A DNA stretch of 20,444 nucleotides. Origin: a virus. The position numbers and the translations under genes are program-made. Of the stretch, positions 1 to 7,142 are shown one piece after another (the first letter of the stretch is position 1; the number at the start of each line of letters is the position of its first letter). The DNA is taken from the IMG/VR virus record IMGVR_UViG_3300029787_000359, positions 2,339 through 22,782 of that record; one strand, given 5' to 3'. Under the pieces are notes generated by a model. That model did not search any database, was not told the origin of the DNA, and worked only from the letters and a program-made list of their open reading frames with translations.

Positions 1-2844
1 AAAATACAGGTAGAGGAATCTGCTGATGAAGATAAAATTAGATTTGATATAGCAGGTACAGAACAACTTACTATTGAAGACGGTGGTATAATACCAACAA
101 CAACGAATGATATTGATTTAGGTACAGCTTCTAAAGAATTTAAAGATTTATATCTTGATGGTATTGCACACATAGATACATTAGACGTAGATGTAAATGC
201 AACTGTTGCAGGTACATTGGGTGTTACAGGTGCTGTAACTCTTAGTAATATATTGTCTATACCAGATGGTAGTGCTTCTAATCCCTCTATAACTAACACA
301 GGCGATACTAACTGTGGTTTATTTTTTAGTGCCTCTGATGAAATTGCTTTTACTGCAGGTGGTGTAGCACAGGTAATATTTGCAGATGGTTCTATTACCC
401 CTCAAACAGATAATGATATAGATTTAGGTGCAAGCGATTATGAGTTTAAAGATGGATACTTTGATGGCACTGTGCATACAGATGCTATTAATCTAAATGG
501 TACAACTATAACTTCAACAGCAGCAGAGCTTAATATACTTGATGGTGTGACAGCTACTGCTGCAGAATTAAACATTATAGATGGTGATACATCTGCTACG
601 TCTACTACAGTAGCTGATGCTGACAGAGTTGTAATGAACGACAACGGTACTATGGTGCAAGTAGCCGTTACTGATTTAGCTGCATATTTAGATGATGAAA
701 TAACAGCCATGCCTAATCTTACATCTGTAGGTACACTAACTACACTTACAGTAGACAATGTAATCGTAAATGGTACTACAATAGGTCACACAGATGACAC
801 AGACCTTATTACTTTAGCTGATGGAGTTGCTACTGTAGCAGGAGAACTTTCTGTAACTACATTAGATATAGGTGGAACAAATGTTACCTCTACTGCAGCA
901 GAGTTAAACATACTTGACGGTGTAACTGCAACAGCTACTGAACTAAACATTATGGATGGTGTAACAGCTAGTACAGCAGAACTTAATACACTAGATGGAG
1001 TAACAGCCGTTGTAGGCGAACTCAATGCCTTAGACTTAGGTAGCACTGCAGTTGGTACAGCAATAGCTTCTAAAGCCGTAGTGCTAGACTCAAACAAAGA
1101 TTACACAGGAATAAGAAACTTTACAATTACAGGTAACTTAACTGTAGGTGGAACACAGACAGTTGTAGATACCGTAACGATGAATGCAGCAAATGCAATA
1201 GTTTTTGAAGGTGCAACAGCAGATGACCACGAAACTACATTAACTATTACAGACCCAACTGCAGATAGAACAATTAAACTGCCTAATCAAAGTGGTACAT
1301 TACCTGTATTAGCAGCAGACAGTGACACAGCAATAACCTCTACACCTGCTGAATTAAACTTGTTGGACGGTGTGACAGCAACAACAGCAGAACTAAATAT
1401 CTTAGATGGTGTAACTTCTACAGCAGCAGAATTAAATATTCTTGACGGTGTAACATCTACTGCAACAGAGTTAAATATTTTAGATGGAGACACAAGTGCT
1501 TCAAGTGTAACTTTAGTTGATGCAGATAGAGTAGTTGTTAATGATAATGGCACAATGAAACAAGTTGCTCTTAGCGACTTTGAAACATATATGGAATCTT
1601 CTATTGATACTTTTAATCAAAATATTCAATTATTAGATACAGGAACTGGTCAAAATGATTTTAAAACATTAACTTTTAAAAGAACTCCTACAGATTCAGC
1701 TATGTCTAATAGTGATAATTTAGGTGAAATAGCTTTTGAGGGTTTATCAGGTACAACTGCTTATATAAGAGGAAATGCCGTAGATGTTTCTGGTGGTTCA
1801 GAAATAGGCGGTTTAACTTTTATGGCAGAAAAAAGTGGTTCTGTTGTACAAGCAATTAATATGTTTACTGGAACTTCAAATTCATTTAACATTATGAAAA
1901 AAGATGTAGATTTTATTGTTTCAACAGATAATGTTACTAATATGCTTCATGTTGATGGAGCTAATGATGGTGTTGGTATTGGTACTACAGGAACAAGTAG
2001 TGCAGCATTAACTGTTGCAGGAACAATAGATTTTGATGGGTTAAAAGGAACTGGTAGTGTAACTGTAACAAATATTTTAGATGAAGATGATTTTAGTAGT
2101 AATAGTGCAACAGCTTTAGCTACCCAACAATCTATTAAAGCGTTAGTAGATTCTTCAGCTAATGTATCAGGGCTAACAGCTACAGGTGCAGAAATAAATG
2201 TAGTAGCTGATGGAGACACAAGCGTAGGTACAACAGCAGTTGCAGGTGGAGATGGTATACCTACTAATGACAGCGGCACGATGCGTCTTACAAGTGTTGA
2301 TACCTTTGATACATATCTTGCAGGTACAACTAAGACACTAACAAATAAAACACTTACTGCTCCTAAAATTGTAGATGGTGGATTTATAGCAGATGCTAAC
2401 GGTAATGAGATACTAATATTTCAAACAGCTAGTTCAGCTACTAACGCATTAGAAATTACTAACTCAGCTAACGGTGGTTCAGTTGTTATCGGAGCAGCAG
2501 GTAGTAGTGATAGTAACATAGACATTGATATATCACCTAAAGGTACAGGTGAAGTTAATATAGCTGCAGGTAATTTAAACTATGGTGGAACAGCAGTAAC
2601 TGCAACAGGTGCAGAATTAAACTTGACAGATGGTTCATCTGGTGGTACAATAGTAAACAGTAAAGCTGTTATATATGGGTCAAGTGGTGAGGTAAATGCT
2701 ACTACACTTCAGATAGCAGGTACGTCTATTACTGCTACTGCAGCAGAATTAAATTATGTAGACGGTGTAACATCTGCAATACAAACACAGCTAGATGCAA
2801 AGGCAACTAAAGGATTTGCCACAGCTATGGCGATTGCCTTATAG
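1..2844 (+). CDS. Repetitive phage tail fibre protein (5' end outside window)
   Basis: The reading frame is open from base 1, so the first in-frame TTG at 217 is not the real start; 947 residues are visible and the N-terminus is missing. The protein is low in charge and rich in Thr, Ala, Asp and Gly. It is built from short beta-type repeats: ten or more copies of a 13-residue unit of the form AELNILDGVTxTx, a longer module DGDTS...DADRVVxNDNGTM present twice well conserved and once degenerate, and a TKTLTNKTLTAPKI segment near codon 785. These are typical of trimeric fibre shafts in marine phages. No C-terminal self-cleaving chaperone domain is visible; the end (LDAKATKGFATAMAIAL) looks helical. 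It probably forms a long fibre that contacts the host surface. Fibre identity is strong; which virion fibre it is cannot be told. Confidence 0.88.
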   Translation, partial: KIQVEESADEDKIRFDIAGTEQLTIEDGGIIPTTTNDIDLGTASKEFKDLYLDGIAHIDTLDVDVNATVAGTLGVTGAVTLSNILSIPDGSASNPSITNTGDTNCGLFFSASDEIAFTAGGVAQVIFADGSITPQTDNDIDLGASDYEFKDGYFDGTVHTDAINLNGTTITSTAAELNILDGVTATAAELNIIDGDTSATSTTVADADRVVMNDNGTMVQVAVTDLAAYLDDEITAMPNLTSVGTLTTLTVDNVIVNGTTIGHTDDTDLITLADGVATVAGELSVTTLDIGGTNVTSTAAELNILDGVTATATELNIMDGVTASTAELNTLDGVTAVVGELNALDLGSTAVGTAIASKAVVLDSNKDYTGIRNFTITGNLTVGGTQTVVDTVTMNAANAIVFEGATADDHETTLTITDPTADRTIKLPNQSGTLPVLAADSDTAITSTPAELNLLDGVTATTAELNILDGVTSTAAELNILDGVTSTATELNILDGDTSASSVTLVDADRVVVNDNGTMKQVALSDFETYMESSIDTFNQNIQLLDTGTGQNDFKTLTFKRTPTDSAMSNSDNLGEIAFEGLSGTTAYIRGNAVDVSGGSEIGGLTFMAEKSGSVVQAINMFTGTSNSFNIMKKDVDFIVSTDNVTNMLHVDGANDGVGIGTTGTSSAALTVAGTIDFDGLKGTGSVTVTNILDEDDFSSNSATALATQQSIKALVDSSANVSGLTATGAEINVVADGDTSVGTTAVAGGDGIPTNDSGTMRLTSVDTFDTYLAGTTKTLTNKTLTAPKIVDGGFIADANGNEILIFQTASSATNALEITNSANGGSVVIGAAGSSDSNIDIDISPKGTGEVNIAAGNLNYGGTAVTATGAELNLTDGSSGGTIVNSKAVIYGSSGEVNATTLQIAGTSITATAAELNYVDGVTSAIQTQLDAKATKGFATAMAIAL
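523..600 (+). repeat. 39-bp tandem repeat array 1 in fibre gene (2 copies)
   Basis: Two adjacent 39-bp units begin at 523 and 562. They encode AELNILDGVTATA and AELNIIDGDTSAT, in frame with the fibre gene. Confidence 0.85.
898..1035 (+). repeat. 39-bp tandem repeat array 2 in fibre gene (4 copies, last partial)
   Basis: Units begin at 898, 937, 976 and 1015 with an exact 39-bp step. They encode AELNILDGVTATA, TELNIMDGVTAST, AELNTLDGVTAVV and a decaying GELNALD. The copies differ mainly at synonymous or conservative sites. Confidence 0.87.
1348..1503 (+). repeat. 39-bp tandem repeat array 3 in fibre gene (4 copies)
   Basis: Units begin at 1348, 1387, 1426 and 1465 with an exact 39-bp step. 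They encode AELNLLDGVTATT, AELNILDGVTSTA (twice) and TELNILDGDTSAS. This is the most regular array. Single dispersed relatives of the unit start at 2188, 2611 and 2743. Confidence 0.88.
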
Positions 2845-2859
2845 ATTGGAGAAACATAA

Positions 2860-3195
2860 ATGGCACAAGATTTTGAACGAACACTAACAAAAGATATAGA
2901 TGCTTCTTTAGCAGATATTAGAGCAGCTGCAGATTCAGATGATGCTATTGTAGGTATTAGATTAGCAAATACAACTACGTCATCAATAGATGTAGATGTA
3001 GCAGTTACAGATAATAGTAATAATGTTACAGCTTATATAATTAAAGGAGCACCTTTACCTGCAGGTTCTAGTTTAGAGCTTATAGATGGTGGTGCAAAAA
3101 TTGTATTACAAAGTGGTGACAAGCTACGAGCTAAATCAACTGCAACTGATTCATTAGATGTTATTGTTTCTGCTGTTGATTCAATTAGTACATAA
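2860..3195 (+). CDS. Small conserved phage structural-type protein (111 aa)
   Basis: The start is ATG with a GGAGA ribosome-binding site eight bases upstream. The sequence alternates short beta strands (IVGIRLANTT, IDVDVAV, YIIKGAPLPAG, LELIDGGAKIVLQSGDKL, LDVIVSAVDS). This pattern looks like a small beta-sandwich and is familiar in marine phage genomes next to tail-fibre genes. There is no signal peptide or membrane segment. Its place between two fibre genes suggests a minor virion or fibre-connector protein, but the function is not known. It is acidic and AT-rich like its neighbours, and it is separated from the long fibre by 15 bases. Confidence 0.75.
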   Translation: MAQDFERTLTKDIDASLADIRAAADSDDAIVGIRLANTTTSSIDVDVAVTDNSNNVTAYIIKGAPLPAGSSLELIDGGAKIVLQSGDKLRAKSTATDSLDVIVSAVDSIST

Positions 3196-3223
3196 GGAGA
3201 ATAGTATATGCCTTATATAGGAA
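3194..3223 (+). repeat. Direct repeat, copy 1: RBS plus start of MPYIG fibre gene
   Basis: AAGGAGAATA is followed four bases later by an ATG that opens with codons for MPYIG. The same arrangement is found at 4242-4271, with about 25 of 30 positions equal by eye. It includes the ribosome-binding site of the 248-aa fibre gene. Confidence 0.75.
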
Positions 3224-3954
3224 CTAAAGCAAAAACCTTTAATACTTTTACTTCTTCTGATGTTAAAGTAACAGATGACTTAACCGTCACAGATGACGCT
3301 AGTGTTGGTGGTAATTTAAATATTACTGGTAATGTTGATGTTGATGGTATTCTTGAAACAGATAATTTAACGATCAATGGTGCTCAAGGAACAGACGGTC
3401 AGGTTCTTACAAGCACAGGCAGTGGAGTAGGTTGGGAAGCAGCAGGGGGTGGGCTAACTCTTATACAAACCGCTACAATAAGTAATACAACGACTGGTGA
3501 TTTTACTATGGCAAGTTGTTTAAGTTCGACTTATCAAAATTATTTTTTAATAACTGATGGTGCAGGTTTAACTACAGGCGATGAAAAAATTGAAATAAAA
3601 GCAGTTGATTCTTCTGGAACTCTTTCTAGTACCTATGCAGGTGGTTTTGCTGATGAAAGTCACTCTGGTTTTACAACTTTTACAGATGCTCTTATGAAAG
3701 TTCGACTTAATGTTCCTGAATCTGGAAAGGGCGGTGGTAATTTTGCTATCTGGTTAAATATGAATGTTAATGCAGCGACAAGGCTTTCTGGTTTAGGTCA
3801 TTATAGTACTAACAGTGATGCTTTTTTAACGCAAGGTTCTTTAACGAATAGCTATACTGGAACGCCAACAGGTCTTAATTTTGCAGTTGATAGTGGTAGT
3901 AAGAAATTTGCAAACGGCATGAAAGTTCGCATTTATGGTTTAAAAGCTTCGTAG
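3208..3954 (+). CDS. Tail fibre protein with MPYIG head (248 aa)
   Basis: The ATG is preceded by AAGGAGA overlapping the stop of the previous gene, so the start is well supported. Residues 1-7 (MPYIGTK) match the head of the fibre at 4256. Residues 21-58 are an LTVT-, GGNLNITG-type beta repeat. Residues 59-78 carry the common fibre motif GAQGTDGQVLTSTGSGVGWE. The C-terminal ~165 residues are a globular beta-rich region with no family I can name, probably the receptor- or surface-binding tip. It is likely a short tail fibre or side fibre in the virion. No transmembrane segment is seen. Fibre class is well supported; the ligand is unknown. Confidence 0.82.
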   Translation: MPYIGTKAKTFNTFTSSDVKVTDDLTVTDDASVGGNLNITGNVDVDGILETDNLTINGAQGTDGQVLTSTGSGVGWEAAGGGLTLIQTATISNTTTGDFTMASCLSSTYQNYFLITDGAGLTTGDEKIEIKAVDSSGTLSSTYAGGFADESHSGFTTFTDALMKVRLNVPESGKGGGNFAIWLNMNVNAATRLSGLGHYSTNSDAFLTQGSLTNSYTGTPTGLNFAVDSGSKKFANGMKVRIYGLKAS

Positions 3955-3966
3955 AAAGGATATAAA

Positions 3967-4239
3967 ATGAGTGAACATACACACACTACTTTTAATATAG
4001 ATGGAACATCTGAAACTACAAACGTGACAACAGAAGAATTAAATAGTCGTACACCTGATGCTGTGTCGGCTGCTGCTCGAATGAGGCAAAAAAGAAATAA
4101 ACTTCTATTTCAAACGGATTGGATGGCAGGTTCAGACGTAACAATGTCAGATGCATGGAAAACATACCGTCAGGCATTGCGTGAACTACCTGCACAATCA
4201 GGCTTTCCTGATGTAGACTTTCCTACAAAGCCATCTTAA
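3967..4239 (+). CDS. Phage tail assembly chaperone-like protein (90 aa)
   Basis: Residues 37-75 show the features of the Phage_tail_APC family: R-x2-RN-x-LL-x2-TDW around residues 40-52, then W64 and YRQALRELP (67-75), and a C-terminal P-x-FPTKP. Members of this family are thought to help tail or fibre assembly, often lie beside fibre genes, and are small soluble proteins. Residues 1-36 (His/Thr rich, then acidic) are variable. The ATG at 3967 follows AAAGGA by six bases. The gene sits between two fibre genes with 12- and 16-base gaps, in keeping with a fibre-assembly role. The family assignment is from recalled motif pattern, not a search. Confidence 0.78.
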   Translation: MSEHTHTTFNIDGTSETTNVTTEELNSRTPDAVSAAARMRQKRNKLLFQTDWMAGSDVTMSDAWKTYRQALRELPAQSGFPDVDFPTKPS

Positions 4240-4241
4240 TA

Positions 4242-4271
4242 AAGGAGAATAACGTATGCCATATATAGGTA
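4242..4271 (+). repeat. Direct repeat, copy 2: RBS plus start of second MPYIG fibre gene
   Basis: This is the second copy of the leader described at 3194-3223: AAGGAGAATA, a four-base spacer, then ATGCC and TATATAGG. It provides the ribosome-binding site for the 346-aa fibre gene. Confidence 0.75.
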
Positions 4272-5296
4272 AATCACCAGAAATGGGTGTAAGAACACGG
4301 TACTACTACACTGTGTCTGCAGGTGCGACTTCCGTTAGTGGCTCAGATGACAATAGTAAATCGTTAACATTTTCAGATGGAGAGTTTGTAGATGTATCAC
4401 TCAACGGTGTAGCTCTTGTTGCAGGAACAGACTACAACACAACAACTGCCAATACAATCGCAGGACTGTCTGCTATGTCTGCAAATGACGTAGTTGAGGT
4501 AATAGTGTATGATGTGTTTTCTGTGTTTAGTGGCGATATATCAGGTGACTTGGCAGTAGGTGGTAATTTAACAGGAGCAGATGGTGGAGCATTATCGGTT
4601 GGTGTTGATTTAACAACAACAGGAAAAATTGGTGCAGGGGGTGCAGTCGATGGTTCTTCATTAATTGCAGTGCATGGTAATGATGGAATAATTCTTAAAC
4701 GCTCTGGTCAAACTAATGGTTTTTTAGTTCGTCCTAATGGTGCAACAGATGGTTTACGATTTTCGCAAGGTGGTACTGGAGATAGATTATCCATTAATGC
4801 CGATGGCGATATTGATGTTGAAACAGGTGACATATTTTTTTCTACAGCAGGAAAAGGTATTGTGCTTGGAGCTACAAGTAACACAGATGCGAACACATTA
4901 GACGATTACGAAGAAGGTGAATTTGTTGTTAGCTGTAACAACAGTGTTACTTTAAAAAGTGCATTGGATACAATGGCGTACATTAAGATTGGACGACTTG
5001 TTGTAATTAGTGGTCAAATTCAAGTGGACAGTGATAACTCTAACGCAGATTTTGCTATTAACAATTTACCATTTACGACTGTGAATGGAACGGAGTCGGC
5101 AGGAGAGTCTGTGTCAGGTAGTATTCGATTATATAACTGGAATGTTGATAGTGATATAATTAACCCTGTGTGTTGGGATGCAGCAGGAACAACCACACTT
5201 TATTTTACGCAAAATAAAGACAATGCAGCTGAAAATGCACTTGATGCTGATGCAGATGCTTACATAAAATTTACATTTACTTACATGTCAAGTTAA
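4256..5296 (+). CDS. Tail fibre protein, MPYIG head and DDYEEG motif (346 aa)
   Basis: The ATG has an AAGGAGA site upstream. Residues 1-88 form a head domain recognisable in many marine phage fibres: MPYIGKSPEMGVRTRYYYT, then DDNSKSLTFSDGEFVDVSLN, GVALVAGTDYNTTTANTI and VVEVIVYDVF. Residues 95-190 are beta-repeat shaft (GDLAVGGNLTG; NADGDIDVETGDI). Residues 200-222 hold GKGIVLGATSNT and the widespread fibre motif LDDYEEGEF, which normally introduces a C-terminal globular domain; here that is the last ~125 residues. It is probably a virion fibre or host-recognition protein. It shares its first residues and RBS leader with the gene at 3208, but the rest is unrelated, as expected of modular fibre genes. 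Confidence 0.85.
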   Translation: MPYIGKSPEMGVRTRYYYTVSAGATSVSGSDDNSKSLTFSDGEFVDVSLNGVALVAGTDYNTTTANTIAGLSAMSANDVVEVIVYDVFSVFSGDISGDLAVGGNLTGADGGALSVGVDLTTTGKIGAGGAVDGSSLIAVHGNDGIILKRSGQTNGFLVRPNGATDGLRFSQGGTGDRLSINADGDIDVETGDIFFSTAGKGIVLGATSNTDANTLDDYEEGEFVVSCNNSVTLKSALDTMAYIKIGRLVVISGQIQVDSDNSNADFAINNLPFTTVNGTESAGESVSGSIRLYNWNVDSDIINPVCWDAAGTTTLYFTQNKDNAAENALDADADAYIKFTFTYMSS

Positions 5297-5309
5297 ACAG
5301 GAGAACCAG

Positions 5310-5561
5310 ATGGCAATTACTAAAGAAATTATTGAAGATAAAATTGAAATTGTTGGCGACTTTAAAATTATTCAAGTTCGCTACGCAACAATTATTAAAG
5401 AAGATGGTGTAGAAATTTCAAGAAAGTTTTTACGCAATTCGTTTTCACCCAATAGCGATATGTCTACTGCTAGCGATGACGTAAAAGCCGTTGCAACACA
5501 ATTTCATACTGATGCTATTAAGGCAGCTTATACAGCCCATCTTGAAAATGCAGCCCCTTAG
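5310..5561 (+). CDS. Conserved hypothetical phage protein (83 aa)
   Basis: ATG with CAGGAGA about six bases upstream. The protein opens MAITKEIIEDKIEIVGDF and continues with KIIQVRYATIIKEDGVEISRKF, a beta-hairpin-like pattern, then a short helical tail. I recognise it as a type that recurs beside fibre genes in marine phage genomes, but know of no assigned function. There are no membrane segments, no cysteines and no catalytic motif. Its place between two fibre genes suggests a minor structural or fibre-assembly protein. Confidence 0.72.
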   Translation: MAITKEIIEDKIEIVGDFKIIQVRYATIIKEDGVEISRKFLRNSFSPNSDMSTASDDVKAVATQFHTDAIKAAYTAHLENAAP

Positions 5562-5600
5562 ATAATTAATGCAGACCAAGAAACATCATAGGAGATTTAA

Positions 5601-6713
5601 ATGAGCAAAGCACGACAACTAGCAGACAACGGTGCAGCCACACCAAATAAAAATATATTAATAAATGGTGCGACAAACATTAGTCAAAGAGGTACATCAT
5701 TTACAGGTTTAGGTTCTTCTAACGCTGTGACTTTTGGAGCAGATAGGTTTTATGTTTACACAGCAAATACAGCAGGACGAGTAACAATGGAACCTCTTAC
5801 AGCAGATGGTCCGTCAGGTTTTGCAAACTCAATCAAACTTAGCTGTACCACTGCTGATACATCTATTGCTGCTAACGAATTAGTTTTATTTTCACAAGCT
5901 ATCGAAGGACGGAATCTTCAACGAACAGACAAAGGTTCAAGCACAGCTAAAAAACTAACAGCGTCTTTCTATGTAAAGGGTAATGCTGCTGCAACCTATA
6001 TGTTTATATTGTACGATACAGATAACAATAGAATATCTACTACGCAATTTGGTGTTACAACTTCTTGGAATAGAATTGAAGTAGCTATACCTGCTGACAC
6101 AACAGGTGCTTTTAATGACGATAATAACCTAAGTGCATACTTTCAATTTTATTTACACGCAGGGTCTAACTATACTAGTGGAACGTATACAGCAGGGTCG
6201 TGGCAAACAAACACAAATGCTAATTTTGCACCTGGAATATCTAGCTTTGTAGATGCTACATCACGAACTTTGTTTATTACAGGCTGTCAATTAGAAGTTT
6301 CAGATGCTGCCACACCTTTTGAGCATAAAAATTATGGACAAGATTTAATTGATTGCCAACGGTATTACACACAAGAAACTGCTGCTTCAGGTTCTGCATA
6401 CAAACGCTATGGATTTGGTGGATGGAATACATCTACAGCAGGTGAAATTTTTATTCCTTTGTCAACACCTATGCGAGACTCTCCACCTACGTTAGTTTCA
6501 AAAGCAGCAGCGAGTTATCAAGCCTATTCTGCAAACGCAACAGATGCTTTAACAGCTATAGCAATAAATGCTGAAACTAATAATGGTACAAACAATAGAA
6601 TTGTTGGACTGACTTTTAGTACATCAAGTGGTGGAGTTGCAGGTGAAGCTGTTCAAGTTACAGCAACGAATGATACAGCTAGTTATCTAGCGTTAGATGC
6701 GGAGATTTCATAA
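5601..6713 (+). CDS. Receptor-binding-type tail fibre with carbohydrate-binding-like N-terminal domain (370 aa)
   Basis: The ATG at 5601 follows TAGGAGA with normal spacing. Residues 16-50 carry the common phage fibre opening N-x-NILINGATNISQRGTSF...ADRFYV. Residues ~60-235 look like a jelly-roll or galactose-binding-like fold (FYVKGNAAATYMFILYD, SWNRIEVAIP). They end in the hallmark GCQLEVSDAATPFEHKNYGQ at 228-247, then LIDCQRYY (249-256). The last ~110 residues are a separate beta-rich tip. The family is found in host-recognition fibres of many phages, where it is taken to bind surface sugars. Its stop overlaps the next ATG by one base (TAATG), so the next gene is probably translationally coupled. 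The ligand cannot be deduced. Confidence 0.85.
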   Translation: MSKARQLADNGAATPNKNILINGATNISQRGTSFTGLGSSNAVTFGADRFYVYTANTAGRVTMEPLTADGPSGFANSIKLSCTTADTSIAANELVLFSQAIEGRNLQRTDKGSSTAKKLTASFYVKGNAAATYMFILYDTDNNRISTTQFGVTTSWNRIEVAIPADTTGAFNDDNNLSAYFQFYLHAGSNYTSGTYTAGSWQTNTNANFAPGISSFVDATSRTLFITGCQLEVSDAATPFEHKNYGQDLIDCQRYYTQETAASGSAYKRYGFGGWNTSTAGEIFIPLSTPMRDSPPTLVSKAAASYQAYSANATDALTAIAINAETNNGTNNRIVGLTFSTSSGGVAGEAVQVTATNDTASYLALDAEIS

Positions 6714-6889
6714 TGGCAATAGAAAATGCAAAATATATAAAAGGTGATATATCAGGTGAAAACATGGCTATAAATTGTGTGTGGGATGGTCAGCACCTTT
6801 CTGTGCCTATAGCTGTAGGTAACAGACATTACGATGAAATTAAAAAACAAGTAGACGAAGGCAAATTAACTATAGCTGATGCTGATTAA
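6713..6889 (+). CDS. Small conserved phage protein (58 aa)
   Basis: A 58-codon frame starts at the ATG that shares its A with the stop of the upstream fibre gene (TAATG), implying termination-reinitiation. The product opens MAIENAKYIKGDISGENMA, contains INCVWDGQHLSVPIAVGNRHY, and ends EIKKQVDEGKLTIADAD. The pattern 'SVPI...NRHY-x-EI...EG-x-LTI' recurs in short proteins of marine phages in my memory, which supports a real gene. No function is known. Without it there would be a ~190-base gap in an otherwise fully coding region. There are no membrane segments. Confidence 0.78.
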   Translation: MAIENAKYIKGDISGENMAINCVWDGQHLSVPIAVGNRHYDEIKKQVDEGKLTIADAD

Positions 6890-6902
6890 ACAAGGAGCAA
6901 GT

Positions 6903-7130
6903 ATGACACAAGAATCAAAAGTAATAAACATAGACGGTAAAGAGTACAAAGAGTCTGACCTCAATCAAGAGCAGACATACTGCATACGTCAGATACGTAG
7001 CTTACAGAATAAGTGTGAGTCATTAAGATTTGAGCTAGACTCATCACAGATGGCACTGCAGTTTGCTACAAGTAAACTCATATCGTCTTTGACTACATCT
7101 GAAGATGATGATGTTAAAATAGCTAACTAA
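6903..7130 (+). CDS. Small coiled-coil phage protein, DUF6447-like (75 aa)
   Basis: The frame extends back to an ATG at 6879, but AAGGAGC at 6892-6898 lies just before the ATG at 6903, and starting there avoids an 11-base overlap with the previous gene, so 6903 is chosen. The sequence opens MTQESKVINIDGKEYKESDL, then NQEQTYCIRQIRSLQNKCES and a long amphipathic helix. 'INIDGKEY...DL' followed by a helical heptad pattern resembles the small DUF6447-type phage proteins; this is a recalled likeness and not certain. Function is unknown; it may be a small oligomer-forming protein. The C-terminus is acidic (TTSEDDDVK). Confidence 0.72.
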   Translation: MTQESKVINIDGKEYKESDLNQEQTYCIRQIRSLQNKCESLRFELDSSQMALQFATSKLISSLTTSEDDDVKIAN

Positions 7131-7135
7131 GGGAG
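7131..7135 (+). promoter_or_regulatory. Shine-Dalgarno site that supports an ATA start at 7143
   Basis: GGGAG lies directly after the previous stop and seven bases before ATA at 7143. No ATG, GTG or TTG in this frame occurs until 7221, which has no comparable site in front of it. Confidence 0.6.
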
Positions 7136-7142
7136 CAAGACC

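Noticed and set aside
523-1503. CRISPR-like array suggested by regularly spaced repeats
   Set aside because: The repeats are contiguous 39-bp coding units in frame with a fibre gene, with no unique spacers of constant length and no cas genes.
438-2279. Several antisense frames of 88-110 codons across the fibre gene (438-758, 786-1097, 1287-1553, 1947-2279)
   Set aside because: They are shadows of the Thr/Ala/Asp-rich repetitive fibre: their Ser/Val/Ala-only composition repeats with the fibre units, they have no ribosome-binding sites, and the + frame is clearly coding.
6879-6902. Upstream ATG for the 75-aa protein
   Set aside because: It lies inside the end of the 58-aa gene and has no ribosome-binding site; AAGGAGC sits just before the ATG at 6903.
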